From positions 52,491,727-52,555,726 of the forward strand of contig OU744732.1 of the NCBI GenBank assembly GCA_916613615.1: a stretch of DNA of 64,000 nt, given 5' to 3'. Positions 1 through 12,763 of this stretch are shown here, piece after piece. The position numbers were made by a program, and so were the translations under genes. Origin of the DNA: Steromphala cineraria (taxonomy: Eukaryota; Mollusca; Gastropoda; Trochida; Trochidae). The notes below the pieces were generated by a model. That model was not told the DNA's origin and made no database searches. It saw only the letters and a list, made by a program, of their open reading frames with translations. Positions within the stretch are counted from its first letter, which is position 1; each line of letters starts with the position of its first letter.

Positions 1-1011
1 TTGAAGAGAAACAGACCCACAGATCTTGCTCTGGAGCGGAGAACATCTCACAATGATGTAGTTATCTGTGTTGGAATCAATAAGACCCAAAGCATCTCTC
101 TTCTATGCAGCCAGGCCGTCTGGTCTCTGCACGTCTGCTTGAAAGTTAGTTCATCTCTTATCTAAGTTATATCAGAAATTTCGGAAAGAGATTTGTAAGA
201 GAGTTGATACATGTCTCATGTAGTCTCTGTTGATAGAGGTTGTCAAATGATTTGAAATTCAAGATTTTTGTTTTGAAGCGTTTTTGTCTCGTGAGTGACT
301 GCTCATAAAGGGAGAGGCAGACAGAGCATTGGCATCAGTGTGAATGTACATTCCGTTCATTTTAGAACTGTCAGGAGGCATGGGGGAAATATGTGCTAAC
401 ACACAAACTCTGGTATTCTGTGTTGCACTTGACTGATGAATTAATTCCTGTTTGCCAAGCGTGTTCCATGCCTGCCGAGATTCGGGTCTTGCAAGTTGTG
501 GGACAGGAGACATCAACACGTTGAGAAAGGTTGACTCTCTGACACCCAGGACAGGGAGCAGTCTGTTAACAGCGGTTGTCTGTTTGTTGTGAGGTGTTTG
601 GGTGAAGATTCTGACTCGATGGTGACACTGGAGGGTCAGATCCTGCCTACCGCCAACCAGCAAGCAGGGTGATCACACTAACTGCGTGATTGCGCCAACA
701 CTCGCGAGTAATTTCCCTAATGAGCTGTGGATCAATAGGGGCCGGACTGTAATGAAATTTGCAGTAGATGGGTCAGCCCTGAACGCTCTCCAGCCTGTGG
801 ATTATCAGTGATCTAGTGGGACATATCGCCCGTGCTTTACGCCTGTGGCTTAACCTGTGCGAACTGTGGAGCCCAGCCACTGACTGTGTGTGTGCTACAG
901 GCCGAGCAGACGTGTAAACTGTACGTGCAGGTATGTGCTTCTCTCTTGTGAACACCAGCTTAGAGCTGGAAGCTTGTACTGGCTTACTGGGTGCTTTACA
1001 AAGAGGAGGAG
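1..1011. other. Non-coding sequence without recognised gene
   Basis: Mixed-composition sequence, less AT-rich than most of the window. Open frames on either strand (for example minus 259-663) have no domain, no repeated family signature and no convincing splice context. It could be intron, UTR or intergenic DNA; I see nothing decisive. Confidence 0.5.
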
Positions 1012-1115
1012 TGTGCTTTGGAGGGAGGGTATTCTTCTGGGAGGGAGGGTATTCTTGGGGAGGGAGGGTATTCTTAGGGGAGGGAGGGTATTCTTGGGGG
1101 AGGGAGGGATATGCG
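1012..1115. repeat. G-rich ~20-bp tandem repeat (GGGAGGGAGGGTATTCTT)
   Basis: Four to five tandem units of roughly 20 bp built on GGGAGGGAGGG followed by TATTCTT. Each unit has several G-runs of three or more, so the plus strand has many combinations able to form G-quadruplexes. The proline-rich minus frame and glycine-rich plus frames across it are low-complexity by-products. Confidence 0.85.
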
Positions 1116-1149
1116 GGTGAGGGGAGAGGTTTATGCAGAAAGGGGGGTA

Positions 1150-1790
1150 GAGGGGTGTCCACTTAGAGTGATAGAGAGAGGGAGAGGATTGTTTTTGGAT
1201 ACTTGTTTTTGGGGAGGGGTATACTTCAGGGAGGAGGTGTGTTAATCTTGTATATGTTGGTTAGGGGAGAGTTTTATTCAGGTGGGAGTGTAAATTGGTT
1301 TACCCTTAGGGTAATGGAGGGAGAGAGAGGTGTTTAGGATACTTGTTAGGGAGGAGGGGTATACTTCAGGGAAGAGGTGTATGTATATATGTACATTGTA
1401 TATTGGTTAGGGGATGTTCAGGTGGGAGAGTTTAGGGGTTTTAGAAGGGTGTACCCTTAGGGTGATGGAGGGAGAGAGGAGTGTTTTGGATACTTGTTTT
1501 GAGGGAAGGGTTTGTTTGAGGGAGGAAGAATATGTGGGTTAGGAGAGAGGTGTATTCAGGTTTGTCTAAAGGGATGTATAATTGATGGAGTGATGGAGGG
1601 AAAGGTTTCCTAATCCTAACCAAGAGAGGTGTGTTTTTGGAGAATGTTGGATACTTGGGTTGGAGAGGGATAATCTTCAGGGAGGGAGAGAAGGAGGCAG
1701 GGATACTAGTATGTGGGTGAGGATGGAGTTTTATTCCGGTAGGAGGGTAAGGGGTTGTCAAGAAGAGTGATGGAGTGAGATCAAATCCTG
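1150..1790. repeat. Degenerate ~145-bp G/A-rich tandem repeat
   Basis: The motif 'gggtgatggagggagag' followed by 'ggatacttgtt' and 'ggggtatacttcaggga' recurs near 1166, 1310, 1459, 1586 and 1765, so units are about 130-180 bp and diverged. It continues the G-rich bias of the adjoining 20-bp array, which suggests both come from one expanding purine-rich tract. Confidence 0.7.
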
Positions 1791-3050
1791 ACAGAAAGTC
1801 TTTTTAATACTTGTTCAGGGGTACATATTACTTGGGAATGTTATACTTTAGAAAGAATCTTCCCTAGTAAGGGTTGGTTATTAATTAAAAGAGTATATGA
1901 CTTCATTTAAATGAAATAGCTTTTTCGTCATGAGTTTTCATGAACAGTGTGCAAAAAGGAATAAAGACTAAACCTAAAGATATGATAGAAGGGTTTATAT
2001 TTGATATACAGGTTTGTCATATAGAGCTTGAAAGAGAAAAGATGTATCATAAGACAATTTTTTATATTTTACTTGCCACACAAAGCTGTAAAGTCAAATA
2101 AGTAAGTCAGGGTCTGTGTATCCTAGAATGGCTCTTTCTTGATTTTTATGCTCAACTCGGTTTCAGAGTGTATTCCATTGTGTTTATAAACATTATTATC
2201 AAAAGTAAAAAAAAGTACCAAATTTTTGGATGTTTTGTATCAACGGCTTTATGTGCTCTGCTCCAAGTATTGCAGTTTTTGCTTTGTAATGAAAATGAGT
2301 ACTGTACACACTACGCAGACCTGTGAAGCATTGGATTACCTGACCCATTGTGTGTAATGTGCGGTTGCAGATTTCAATTGTAGGGTAAACAGGGTTTATA
2401 TTGCACGTAAATATCATGTAAACCATGCTGCCATCATAATACACAATATTGCTTGTATCTTGAGGGAGGCAGTAAATTCACATTCACGCCATGTGACGTC
2501 CAGACTGTAAGATAATTACCACATAAGACAGTGAAGACACTGTCAAGACGTGTGTTTGTTGCAGTGTTAGTTTAGACTTTCTGTGAATATCTTTGATTTT
2601 GTATTTAACTTGATATCACTTATACAAAATTGGCAGTTTAGGAAAGGATTTTATGATGTTGTTTCATTGATTTTCCATACTTTGCCTGTGCAAGCCAAAG
2701 TATATATATATCAAATCATCCCTTTAAAAGCACAGTGAATTAAGGTCACCTGTTTTTAAGGAGCAGTGTGTATGGATATCCTCTTAAATTATTTTCCACC
2801 TGAAACATATGAACCGTCCCTTTAAAAACAAAATTGTGGGGTGATATAAGAGACTGTTTCCAAGTCTTGATATAGATCATCATGAGCAGCGTGTAGGGTA
2901 TGGTATATTCATCATATTTTTGACCTTCTGATTAATTAAAAAAGTCATGACATTGTGCCTTTAATGGTAATTAACTGGAACTGTTTTATGAAGCTCTATG
3001 TAACTTGTCAAGAAAGTAACTATGATTTGAGGAGTGTTCCCCTAAAAGTT
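1791..3050. other. AT-rich non-coding sequence
   Basis: No coding signal. Two diverged segments sharing 'ccctttaaaa' (about 2719 and 2818), and a related one near 3522 with 'tagatcatcatgagc', indicate an old interspersed repeat too degraded to classify. Confidence 0.5.
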
Positions 3051-3350
3051 TTAGTTGACGGGATAGCGTAGTGGCAAGCGCATTCGGCTTCAGATCGAGA
3101 GGTCTGTGGTGCGAATCCTGCAAGGGGTTTGACAACTTTGTCTGCAGTAAAGAACTGTTCTACCGACAGTAAGGTTTGGGTGCTACACTGAAGTTCAGCG
3201 CAGTACCACCCATGGTTTGCTAGTTCCAGCCGATGCTCGCAGGTTTCACCGCAATACATAGCCACAATAGTACTGCAGGCTTTCTTCCTGCAATGATACT
3301 AGCAGCCGTGATATAAGTGAGATAATCTTGAAAGCGGCGATAAAACACCT
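3051..3350 (+). mobile_element. tRNA-derived SINE (family A), full-length copy
   Basis: The 5' head is tRNA-like, with an A-box-like 'gggatagcgtagtggcaagcg' and a decayed B-box 'ggtgcgaatcctg'. The body 'caactttgtctgcagtaaagaactgttct', 'agttccagccgatgctcgcagg' and 'ccacaatagt' is shared with copies near 4.5, 12.5 and 25.3 kb. The 3' end is 'cttgaaagcggcgataaaacacctcatcacc'. It would be mobilised in trans by a LINE. The head is too diverged to be a functional tRNA. Confidence 0.9.
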
Positions 3351-3480
3351 CATCACCTAACCTCACCGTGCAATACATAACCACAATAGTGTTACAGGCT
3401 TTCTCCCTGCAATAATACTAGCAGCCGTGATAAGTGAGATAATCTTGAAAGCGGCGTTAAACCCATAATCACCTCACCTT
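3351..3480 (+). mobile_element. SINE family A, extra 3' half copy
   Basis: Immediately follows the full copy and repeats only its 3' half: 'gcaatacataaccacaatagtg', 'ctccctgcaataatactagcagccg', 'gcggcgttaaaccc', 'atcacctcacc'. The arrangement suggests a local tandem duplication of the SINE 3' end, or insertion of a 5'-truncated copy into the tail of the first. Confidence 0.85.
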
Positions 3481-4535
3481 AAAATTTTTGACTCCACAAA
3501 ATTTTTATAATAGAACTGGCCCTTTAAGAGTTATGGGGACTTCTCTAAAGTCTAGATGTAGATCATCATGAGCTGTGAGGAAGGTTAAGAGCCTGCAGAT
3601 AGTGCAACTTGTAACAAATAGATCGGTGTTGCATTGTGTTGATAAGCTGACAGGAGAACGCTGTTGCTCGCTGCTCCACCATTGTAACGTGAGTCACCGC
3701 ATATGATGGATTACCGCCTATCACTGACAAGGGCCTTTTTGCCCCATAAACTGCAAATAATGGGCAGGTTGAGACAGCCTTACAAAGGTTTTTCAGCAAA
3801 TATACTCAGAAATGACAACGGAGGTGTTTTTATTTGACATCATAGAACAAGTATTTCATGGTTTTTGAGAATCTTTGTTTTCTTTATGACTTCTGCTTGT
3901 TGATATTTGTTGTTAGAATTGCAGTTTGATGGTCGGTACCTTTGGGCTTGAAGACTTTGGTTGATGATATTTTGTCAACAAATATTGAAAAGTATTGAGC
4001 TGTAAAAAAATAGTTGGTGTACAATTATGTATACAAATATTGAGATACTGCCGTTTTACTACAGGAAAACTTCCTCTTTGAGAGAGCTTTATGAAATGGA
4101 GATTAATTTTCATAGTGTAGTCATTACTTGTATATGGATATTACGAATTACCATCTCGTAAAATTTATTTTGTGATTTTGTTAAATGAAAACTTGATGAA
4201 ACCTCACCTAATTAGCTGGTTTGCTTGTTCCAGGTTTCACTTGTAGGTTTCAATGTAATTCATAGAGAGACCTGTATTGTGTACTCATAGCCTTTAATCG
4301 ATCACTAGCTGCTACCAGTAGTTAAAATTTTTTAATCTACAAATGTCTGCTTGATTTGATAGTCTAACAGCAAGACTGTATGTAGTTTATAATATTTTAT
4401 CAAGAACATAACCTCTCAAACAGCAAGTCTCGAGGTTCCATTTCTATTTTAAATATTATTAACGATTAAAAATAATTATTATTTCAGAGACTGAATATCA
4501 GTCTAGTGAAATTGGCTCCATAGAAATTTTTACCC
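3481..4535. other. AT-rich non-coding sequence
   Basis: Nothing beyond short chance open frames. No splice-flanked coding segment or recognisable repeat was seen apart from one degraded 'ccctttaa' segment near 3522. Confidence 0.5.
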
Positions 4536-4771
4536 GCCAGGGGTTTGGCAACTTTGTCTGCAGTAGAGAACTGTAAGGTTTGGGTGCATTGCTTCACTGA
4601 ATTTCAGCGTAGTACCACAAATGATTCTTTAGTTCCAGCCGATGCTCACAGGTTTCACTGCAATGCATAGCCACAATGGTGTTGCACACTTTCTCCCTGC
4701 AATAATACTAGCAACCACGATATAAGTGAAATACTCTTGAAAGCCGCGTTAAACCCCACATCACCTCACCT
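4536..4771 (+). mobile_element. SINE family A, 5'-truncated copy
   Basis: Starts at 'ccaggggtttggcaactttgtc' without the tRNA-like head and ends 'gccgcgttaaaccccacatcacctcacc'. It has the same body as the 3.05-kb copy. The 5' truncation is typical of incomplete target-primed reverse transcription. Confidence 0.9.
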
Positions 4772-6944
4772 CCATAGGAATTTGTTTCTGCAGGCTATAG
4801 GTTAACAAATCTACCTTCGTCATCTTGAGAGATTAATTGGGAGCTGGTGTTGTATACTCCAGTGTTACGGACTATATACACACGCTCTCAGTGCTTGTTT
4901 GTTTTTGGTGTAAAATTAACATTTTGTTGATAGACGTGAGACAAACTCACCTTGCCTGTCAGGGAGGATGCTTTGTTTACCTTGAAACTTCCATCGTTAG
5001 CAGCCGACAGGTAACTTGACAATCTTCAGGTAATTAAACCTTTACCTGTCAAAGTAATTAGTGCAGGGAACAAATTTGTGGATACCTTAATTATTATCAA
5101 ATGGAACGATCCTGGCGAGTTGATTCTGATTGACAATCGTAGATTATTATTTCATACAAGATAATGGGTCAATAATCTTCATACCTGATAGATTTTTCAT
5201 GATACAGGTAAGTATACCCTTACCTCATTCATAAGTTGAAGAGGCATCAATTGTACAGGTAGTTATATTTTAGCAATCATAACTAAAACATTGCATAACA
5301 AAAGTAAATAATTCTGGAAACTAGGGGAATTGTGGGTACGCTAGGAGATTTGTAACATATTAATTATGCATCAGCATACGGTTGGTTAGTGCTAATAATT
5401 GTCATACCTGATATGTTGAATGATTTATTTGAAATTTTCTGTGACTAAAAATGGTAACAATATATTTGCCTTTTAAAGTTAATTTTCTTGACAAATAGTG
5501 ACAAAAATTCGTATAGATATTCAAAAAAATTTCAATGCGAATACTTGTATCATTTATATTATATTTTCTGTCCCATATGCAAAAATAAGATAATTATCCT
5601 ATGTAATACTATTGTTCATTTTTTGAATTTATGCTTTTATTATAAATAAAATTTCAAAGTTTTAATATTTATTTATAGATTCATGTATTTTGCAGCTTTA
5701 CAATTACAGATCTTTAACAGTTTCATAAATGAAACATCACATGACAAATCGCAGTACTGAGAAATCTTAAAGAGGCAATTATTCATGTCCAAAGATCGTT
5801 AGATAATGACATTGTTGAAACTTGAAGCCATTGCCACCAGGGATTCAAACTATAACATGGCGTCACAAAAAAGAGATCCATTTCTTCGTCTTCCATGTTC
5901 ACTTAGCTTCAAGACATGTATTAGTTTATCTCGATGAAGTGTTCGGTTTGTTGGCAGCTAACGACAGGCAATAAACAGTCCTTTGAAAGAAATGGAGAAA
6001 ATATTACCACGGTGCATCACGTTTCAGTAATTGAAGTATTAGCTTGGAGCATTATGTTCAGCTGAAAATCAGACGGACAAAAGATTTACAATTAGGGACA
6101 CTTGTTTATGTTTCAAGTTTTGAAGTCATGATTTTTCTTTGAAATAAGACTTATTGTAGCAGAAACAAATTTAAAACATGAAAAATATTTTCAATTTATT
6201 TTCTAATAACCATATTTGAAATATTGTCCTGTTTTGAAGAAACAAATGTTCTTTCTCCACATGAAATTCATATATGATATATATTTATATGCAAACTATG
6301 AGCTTCACCATGTTTCGTTTTTATTATATCAACTTAGAATGGAAAGGGTTGTTACTCAATGATATATATATGTATGAAACGGGGGTAGAATGCATTAAAG
6401 GTGAAAAGGGGTCTCACACAAAAGAAGAAAAAAATAACTTGCAAGACTCAGTTTTGAATCAATAGTGCCAATTCTAAACCGAACATCACATGTTTACCCT
6501 AGCATAATAAAACCATCCCTTTAAGAAGCCTTCTAGATTCTGAATACCATCTCAAGGGCTACACAAAGAGGAAAGAGGAAAGCCCTTGTAACATAACGTT
6601 GTGTTTTGCGTGAGATGTGAGTGGATTTCAAACCTAATATATCACCGTGTTCATCGTGGCAATATGCGGCAAGGGTCTCATGTCCTATTTCAACTCTCCT
6701 GTCAAGAAGATAGCAAACAGTGGTGACCTTTACGATCAATATGAACTCAATCACTGTGGAGCTTCACCCTCAAGCTTTGGTTCATCCAACAAGTATAATT
6801 GTCATGTATAACTCGGCACTTCTTTGAGTCTTCCGGGATACAGACGTATCCTGCGGTGCAGAAACATGCCATTATGTTCTTGATGTTCTTTTTCCTTCGA
6901 AGAATATAGATGAATGTGGATTGGGAGTAGTCAGTGGTTGCAAT
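4772..6944. other. AT-rich non-coding sequence
   Basis: No supported gene. Between about 4990 and 5215 the motifs CAGGTA/TACCTG occur several times (for example 'cgacaggtaact', 'tcaggtaatta', 'ttacctgtc', 'tacaggtaag'), described as a possible E-box-like cluster in the findings. The remainder is low-information AT-rich DNA. Confidence 0.5.
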
Positions 6945-7110
6945 AGTATGCTCCTGTCGTAATTCCTGCAATGAAGTGCCTGCAATATTATGTTCCTTCA
7001 ATAGTGTGTTCATGTGACGATATGTTTTTTCAATAATGTGTTCCTGCAATAATATGTTGATTGATAATGTGCCTACAGGAATATTTGCAAGCAATAATGT
7101 GCTTATAATA
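6945..7110. repeat. Degenerate 'TGTTCCTGCAATAATG' tandem array, left part
   Basis: Loose repeats of about 16-25 bp with the core 'ttcctgcaataatgtg' (for example near 6960, 7000, 7040, 7090). The same motif resumes at 7505 after an inserted SINE and its flanks. Confidence 0.65.
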
Positions 7111-7196
7111 ACTGATGTTGGAAAATGGTACAAGAATCTCTACCAATACGTTGCTATATAATTATTCATCCATAAATATCCTAGTCTTTCCTGTGG

Positions 7197-7500
7197 AGCA
7201 GGGTGGTGTAGTGGTTAGCGTGCTGGCCTGTCACGCTGAAGGCCCGGGTTCGAATCCCGATGGAGACACAAAAAATTTGTAACCTTAACACTGTGTTGTG
7301 TCCTTGGGCAAGGCACTTCATCCACATATTGCACTCAGTTCACCCAGCTGTATAAATGGGTACCTGAATATGGGGAAAGTACGGACCTATATGGTCGCAC
7401 GACTCGAAAGTACAATTCCTTCAGGGTAATAATATACATTGTACAGCCATTGTATCGCCGTTGAGCAGTCCTGGACTGGATACTAGGCGTTAAAATTAGT
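7197..7500 (+). mobile_element. tRNA-derived SINE (family B)
   Basis: The tRNA-like head has A-box 'ggtgtagtggttagcgtg' and a near-perfect B-box 'gggttcgaatccc'. The body contains 'ccttgggcaaggcacttcat' and 'cagttcacccagctgtataa', a signature common in tRNA-headed SINEs of marine invertebrates. The 3' end 'ctaggcgttaaaattagtattatt' shares GGCGTTAAA with SINE A and with the short 55-bp element. The head is part of the SINE, not an independent tRNA gene. Confidence 0.9.
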
Positions 7501-7504
7501 ATTA

Positions 7505-7572
7505 TTATAATTATTCCTGCAATGATGTGTTCCTGCAATAATCTGTACCAACAATAATGTTCCTGCAACGGT
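7505..7572. repeat. Degenerate 'TGTTCCTGCAATAATG' tandem array, right part
   Basis: Continues the array of 6945-7110 ('ttcctgcaatgatgtgttcctg', 'caacaataatgttcctgcaa'). SINE B lies between the two halves, so the SINE probably inserted into a pre-existing array. Confidence 0.65.
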
Positions 7573-7812
7573 CAGCAAGAGTCTCATAGAAGTACCACAG
7601 TATTTTGTAAATCTTTTTTGAGGGAATTTTTCTTTCATATATTTAAATTAACCTATTATCAAGTTTATATTTTATTTTGATCTGTCCTCAATATAAAAAA
7701 AGTAAAGAACATTATTCATTGAAATATCCCGTTTGCAAAGTTAAAATATGAATATCATTTTACTATCCTTGCCAATATGATAACAAACTCTTTATCAAGC
7801 ATGCTCAATTCA

Positions 7813-7969
7813 CAGTAGAACAAGGATATAGTGAACTCGGATATATCGAACAAATGTTCAAGTCCCGTCCCTGTATTATATCATTAAAATTATATACATA
7901 TAGCGAACACCGGATATAGCGAACTTAATTCTTTGGTCCCTTGGAGTTCGTTATATCCTAGTTCTACTG
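7813..7969. mobile_element. Short pogo/Tc1-mariner-like MITE
   Basis: Terminal inverted repeats: left CAGTAGAACAAGGATATAGT and right (reverse complement) CAGTAGAACTAGGATATAAC. Internal inverted copies of 'ggatatagcgaac' are also present. The CAGT terminus and a TA immediately after the right end fit a pogo/Tigger-type non-autonomous element; the left flank reads CA, so one target base may have mutated. There is no ORF. Confidence 0.75.
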
Positions 7970-10900
7970 TAATTTTATCTATTGCCCTTCTTTTTATAAA
8001 ATAGCTATAACATTTAATAAAACAACATGTACTAAATTCCCAAATATCGTAAAATATGAATATGATATTGTCCTGTGACATTTTCTCCGCCTGCTTCTCA
8101 ATCAAAGAGCAAAATGACGTCTCAGGATTAGGTTTATAAATCTTCACTGTTAGCTGTAGAACAAGACAATACGGCATCAGGTCTGACAGACGCAGGATGC
8201 AGCAAGGAACTATGGGTAATGAGTCCCTCTGATCCCGGTAATCGCAACAGCGGATTCTACTTTTACGAGCGTTGAAGCATATTAATCCACTGCTTTCTCA
8301 TCTCGCAGAGTCTTTGAACTAACAATGCTGATGACTTTGAAAAACTGCGAAAAACGGTATTGATTAAAAGCCGGGATCGTGGCAGTGGATTGTAAAAGGG
8401 ACGAGGGCTTTATAAAGGGTGTAACGCAACCTCATTACATACCCATGCTGTTTAATCATAGCTCGTCCTTTCAATATGATATTGTGAGTTTGAAGAAAAG
8501 TGCTTAATGCATGTGTTCTCAAATGTTGATTAGTAATGATGTAATCTCAACTTGCATAAGAAAATGATTTAATCAACAAGCATGATTATTAAAAATCTTT
8601 ACAAAATAACGAGCTGAGTAATAATGATTTTTTTTTCAAATTTATGACTAATAATAGAAGCTCATTACAATGATTAGGCAATGCATTATGCACCAGTTGT
8701 GATATTTTGTAATATAAAAAGAAATGATTTAATTCTTTTCAAATTGTTTAAAATGTCAAGTTTTGAAAAACTAAAGCATATAATCCTAAAAGATCTTAGA
8801 ATACACTTCACAAAAGACCTTACTTATATCAATATATTTGATAGCTTATTTACTTTTTCTTTATAACATATTAAATGATATTATGTTTTATTTTGAAATG
8901 ATTTTTATTAAGAAATTTAAGTTTATATAAATCCCTAATATACAGAATTTTTTTTATTGTAAGTCAATTCTGCTTTTTAGGCATGTTAATGAAAACACCA
9001 TATCATTGATTTATAAGATGATAAATTAATCTACAAACAATATTTTCAAGCCATGGAAAAATCAATAGAAATATTTGCAATCCAACCATAACTAAAGATA
9101 GGAAATCTAAACCATTATGTATGGATTGACAAGGTTATACCTTTTCTCGCAATTAAATCTTAGAAATTCAAAACTTAAAAATATCTTAAATGTATTTAAC
9201 ATAAAATCTCTTTGTCAATAACTTATAATTCCTATAAATTGGTCCCCTTAAATATCTTTAATCAGCAGCTCAGGTGTTAAACATCTACCTTTTACATATC
9301 TATCTACATAATGCCTTTGCCAAACAAATAATGACCCTGCCAGTTACTGAAATATTTCCCAAGCAGTGCTAGAGAACTCTCTCGCTCATTCCCAAACAAA
9401 AGTTGAGTTGTATGTAAAAACCTAAATCAAACAATCAACCGTGTCTATATTTGTCAGGTAACAGACAGCCATTACCTGATAAAGTGTCGTTAAGTGTTTC
9501 AGGTTACAGGTGAGATTTACCTGTGTCGATTGATCAATATGATACGACGCTTGGCTTTCATGTCTACCTGAGCTTAACGAACCGTTCACCTGCTGTCTGA
9601 ACTCTAGTATTGATAATTGGGAAATCTTTATAGGTTTGTCCTTGGTTTGATTGCTTAAGTGATTGTATTGCGTAATAAAATCTTAGGTTATGTTTTTCGT
9701 TTGATAGCAATTTTGCAAATATATTGATTAAAGAAATAATTATTTCAGGTAAAACTTAGATATATACTCATTATCATTGAATAAAGTTTTACACCTGTTT
9801 TGATATTTTATACTATATAATATAATCATGGTATCCATGTAATTGAATAGAATTGAATTTACCGTCACCACTTTTTATGAGTGTGATAAATGTATCATTA
9901 TACTATTAAAATTTATTTTTCCTAAGCCAAATTACAAAATAAAACCTAACATAACAAGTCATTTTGAAAAGATTTAAATCTCAGATACACAAAAAGAAAG
10001 CAGGCAGGCCGAATACGAAATATGATATTTGAGATATGAAAAAGATGGTGAACATTTTTCAACTGTGTTATGACTGCCTGAGATTTACCTGACAGGAATA
10101 CCAGGTGAGGTCGTTATCTCACCTGTGATCACCTGTTAAACAAGTCTGTGGACAGCTTAGTGACTGGATTACCTGCTAGCTAGCTGTGTGTCAACTAGGA
10201 AGACCTTGCTTACAGTACACAGGAAATATCTTAAAGGGACAGTTTTATTGGTGTTTTTTGTGTAAAATCAATTTTAAAAGGGATATTTTGTTTATGTATT
10301 TAATGTGCCAGGACAATTAGACCTGTTATAATAACACAAGTTAACCCTTGAAAATGAAAATTATTGGTTATTAAATCTAAAATTTGAAAATTAAAAAAAA
10401 AGGCTATACTTGAGTTCTCAAGACTTCTTATAGACTTGCTTAAGATTTTATCTTATTTTAGAATCTGTCTGAGAGACATTACACAGGAAATATTATTTGC
10501 TTATATCTTATTTCAGGGTCTGTCTGACAGACTAAAATTATAGGTAATATTTTGTTTACCTGTGGGACTTGAAATATTTGCATTGATGAACATTATGAGT
10601 TGTTAATTCGATTGCAGTATTTATGCAATGAAACAATTTCAACAGATCACTTGGTTAGAATTTTTGATAGAAAAATATTCAAATGAGTTTTGCCATTTTC
10701 AAACATTTGTATTCATGCAAATAAACATAATAGAAATACAAATTGAATGCATAATACAAAATATTCTGATTGTGACATTATTTATGCTGAGGTTATGTTC
10801 ATAGCTCGTATTTAGTCAATTTGATATTGGTGCTTTTCAAGATCTATAAATGTTATTATAACGATTAACTTTTTTTTGCAAACATAAATATGAAATTGAA

Positions 10901-12447
10901 ATATGCTTATGTTATGCTAAAGGTTAAAACTAAGTGTGCTTTACTTACAAAAAAATCACGATTTTCGTGGCAGGAAATCAAACTAAATTTGTCAACACTT
11001 TTTTCTATGGCATTTTAAATCAGAAATTCAGCTTTTGACATCCTGTCAGTCACTGTCACGTATATCTCAAGTTGTTGGTGACATCTACATGATTTCACAT
11101 TGTCGATTTGCTCGGGGCCTTGCTAAGGAACAATAAAATAGCAATATAACATTTACAGTCTTGCCTCAGGTTGTGTCTCAACACTCAATTTAAGCGAAAG
11201 TGTATTCCTGACAACTTAAGTTTATGGTATGAGTGTTCCCTGACAAGTGAAGAACTAAATAACCAGCCTGTCATAAGGTTAAAAAGGATAAATACTCAAT
11301 TTGGGTTTTGTTCTCACATGGCAGCCATTTGTAAAATTTTCTTTTAATGACTTGTTTTGTTTTATTATATGTCTGCTTTTGGTTTTGATTTGAGATGGTA
11401 TTGAAAAGAGATTTATGATTTGGGGTTATGAATCTCTATGAAAATCAGAAACTTGAATTTCAGCCAATTCAGACCTAAAACTTAAAATATTTAGACGGTT
11501 CTCTAGACATAATTTGAAATGATGTTGCAAAAAACGTTTCAAATTTTAAAGTTTCATGAAATTGTATTATAATTTGAAAATCAGCAAGTTAATAAATATT
11601 TTGGAATAAATACCCCATATAATGCTCGGAATTCAGATTTACTCTACTCTTTTCTCTTACCAATTAATATGAAAAAGCCCTACAACTTTCACACAAGATT
11701 TATCTAGCTGAGATTTTGTCACAGGAGATAGTTGTCAGGTCATGTCAACGCGATTACTCTTTGTGAACAATAAATAGATATACTACACTTATTGTCAAAG
11801 CCTCTTCACTATACTACCTCCTTAACTGAAGAGTGAAGGACCTTTCATGCCATATAAGGGCGATAACAGGACAAACCCCATGACACAGGTATGTGCTGAT
11901 AGACTGAATATATGATAGGCTTGTGTTTGGAATTTGAATACAAAGGGAAAGACCTATTTGATAGTGTGGACATAATTGTCTGTTAAGATATAAATTACTC
12001 GAACTAAATCCTTTTCTTGTGGTCCTTGGGTATTGTGGGAAGTATTTGCTGCCTGAAGTTTCAAGTTTACAAATTGGGACTCCTGTAAACTGGCGCTAAG
12101 AATGGTATAGAAGCACTGATCAAATCAGCCACAAGGTTAATGTTGGATTTTGTTTGTAAGAACTTGACAATTTTGAAATATATTAGGACAATTTGCTTTT
12201 GGGAACAATAAAAAACAATGAAAATAAATTATTAAACCATACTCACTCAGCCAATTCAGCAAATAAAACATTTTATTGTAGTGTTTGTATTATCAGTTCT
12301 TTGATGATAAAGAAAGCTCTTTAGCATTTGAAAATGCTTTACATGCTATATGTTATTATGTTCATATATGTATGCATATATAAATGATGAGATGAAGAAA
12401 CTGCAGATAGATCAAAAGTAAGAAAGAGGTACAAATTCAATACTTGT
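7970..12447. other. AT-rich non-coding sequence with CACCTG/TACCTG clusters
   Basis: No exon or known repeat recognised over 4.5 kb. Two clusters of CAGGTA/CAGGTG-type motifs (both orientations) occur at about 9457-9595 and 10077-10175. The rest is AT-rich with homopolymer runs. Confidence 0.5.
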
Positions 12448-12763
12448 AGGGGGCGGGATAGCGCAGTGGTTAGCTATGGATCAGGAGGTCCGTGGTTCGA
12501 ATCCTGTCAGGGGCTTGGCAACTTTGTCTGCAGTAGAGAACTCTTCTGCCCCAGTCAGGTTTGGGTGTAATGCTACACTGAATTCCAGTGCAGTACCACC
12601 CATAGTTCGCTCGCTCCAGCCGATGCTCGCAGGTTTCACCGCAATGCATAGCCACAATAGTGTTGCGGGCTTTTTTCTTTGAATAAATACTAGCAGCTGC
12701 GATTTAAGTGAAATACTCTTGAAAGCGGCGATAAACCTCACATCACCTCACCTCACCTCAAAA
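12448..12763 (+). mobile_element. tRNA-derived SINE (family A), full-length copy
   Basis: Best-preserved head: 'gggcgggatagcgcagtggtt' (A box) and 'gtggttcgaatcctg' (B box). About 12 bp are missing from the anticodon region compared with the 25.3-kb copy. The body and tail 'aaagcggcgataaacctcac' match the other copies, and it ends in about three TCACC units. Apparent ORFs on both strands here are SINE translations. Confidence 0.92.

Noticed and set aside
773..1162. Proline-rich 129-codon minus-strand ORF
   Set aside because: It reads the complement of the G-rich 20-bp array; low complexity, other frames also open.
7197..7270. tRNA-like sequence with good A and B boxes
   Set aside because: It continues directly into a SINE body with a GGCGTTAAA tail; it is the SINE promoter, not a tRNA gene. 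The same applies to the heads at 3056, 12452 and 25293.
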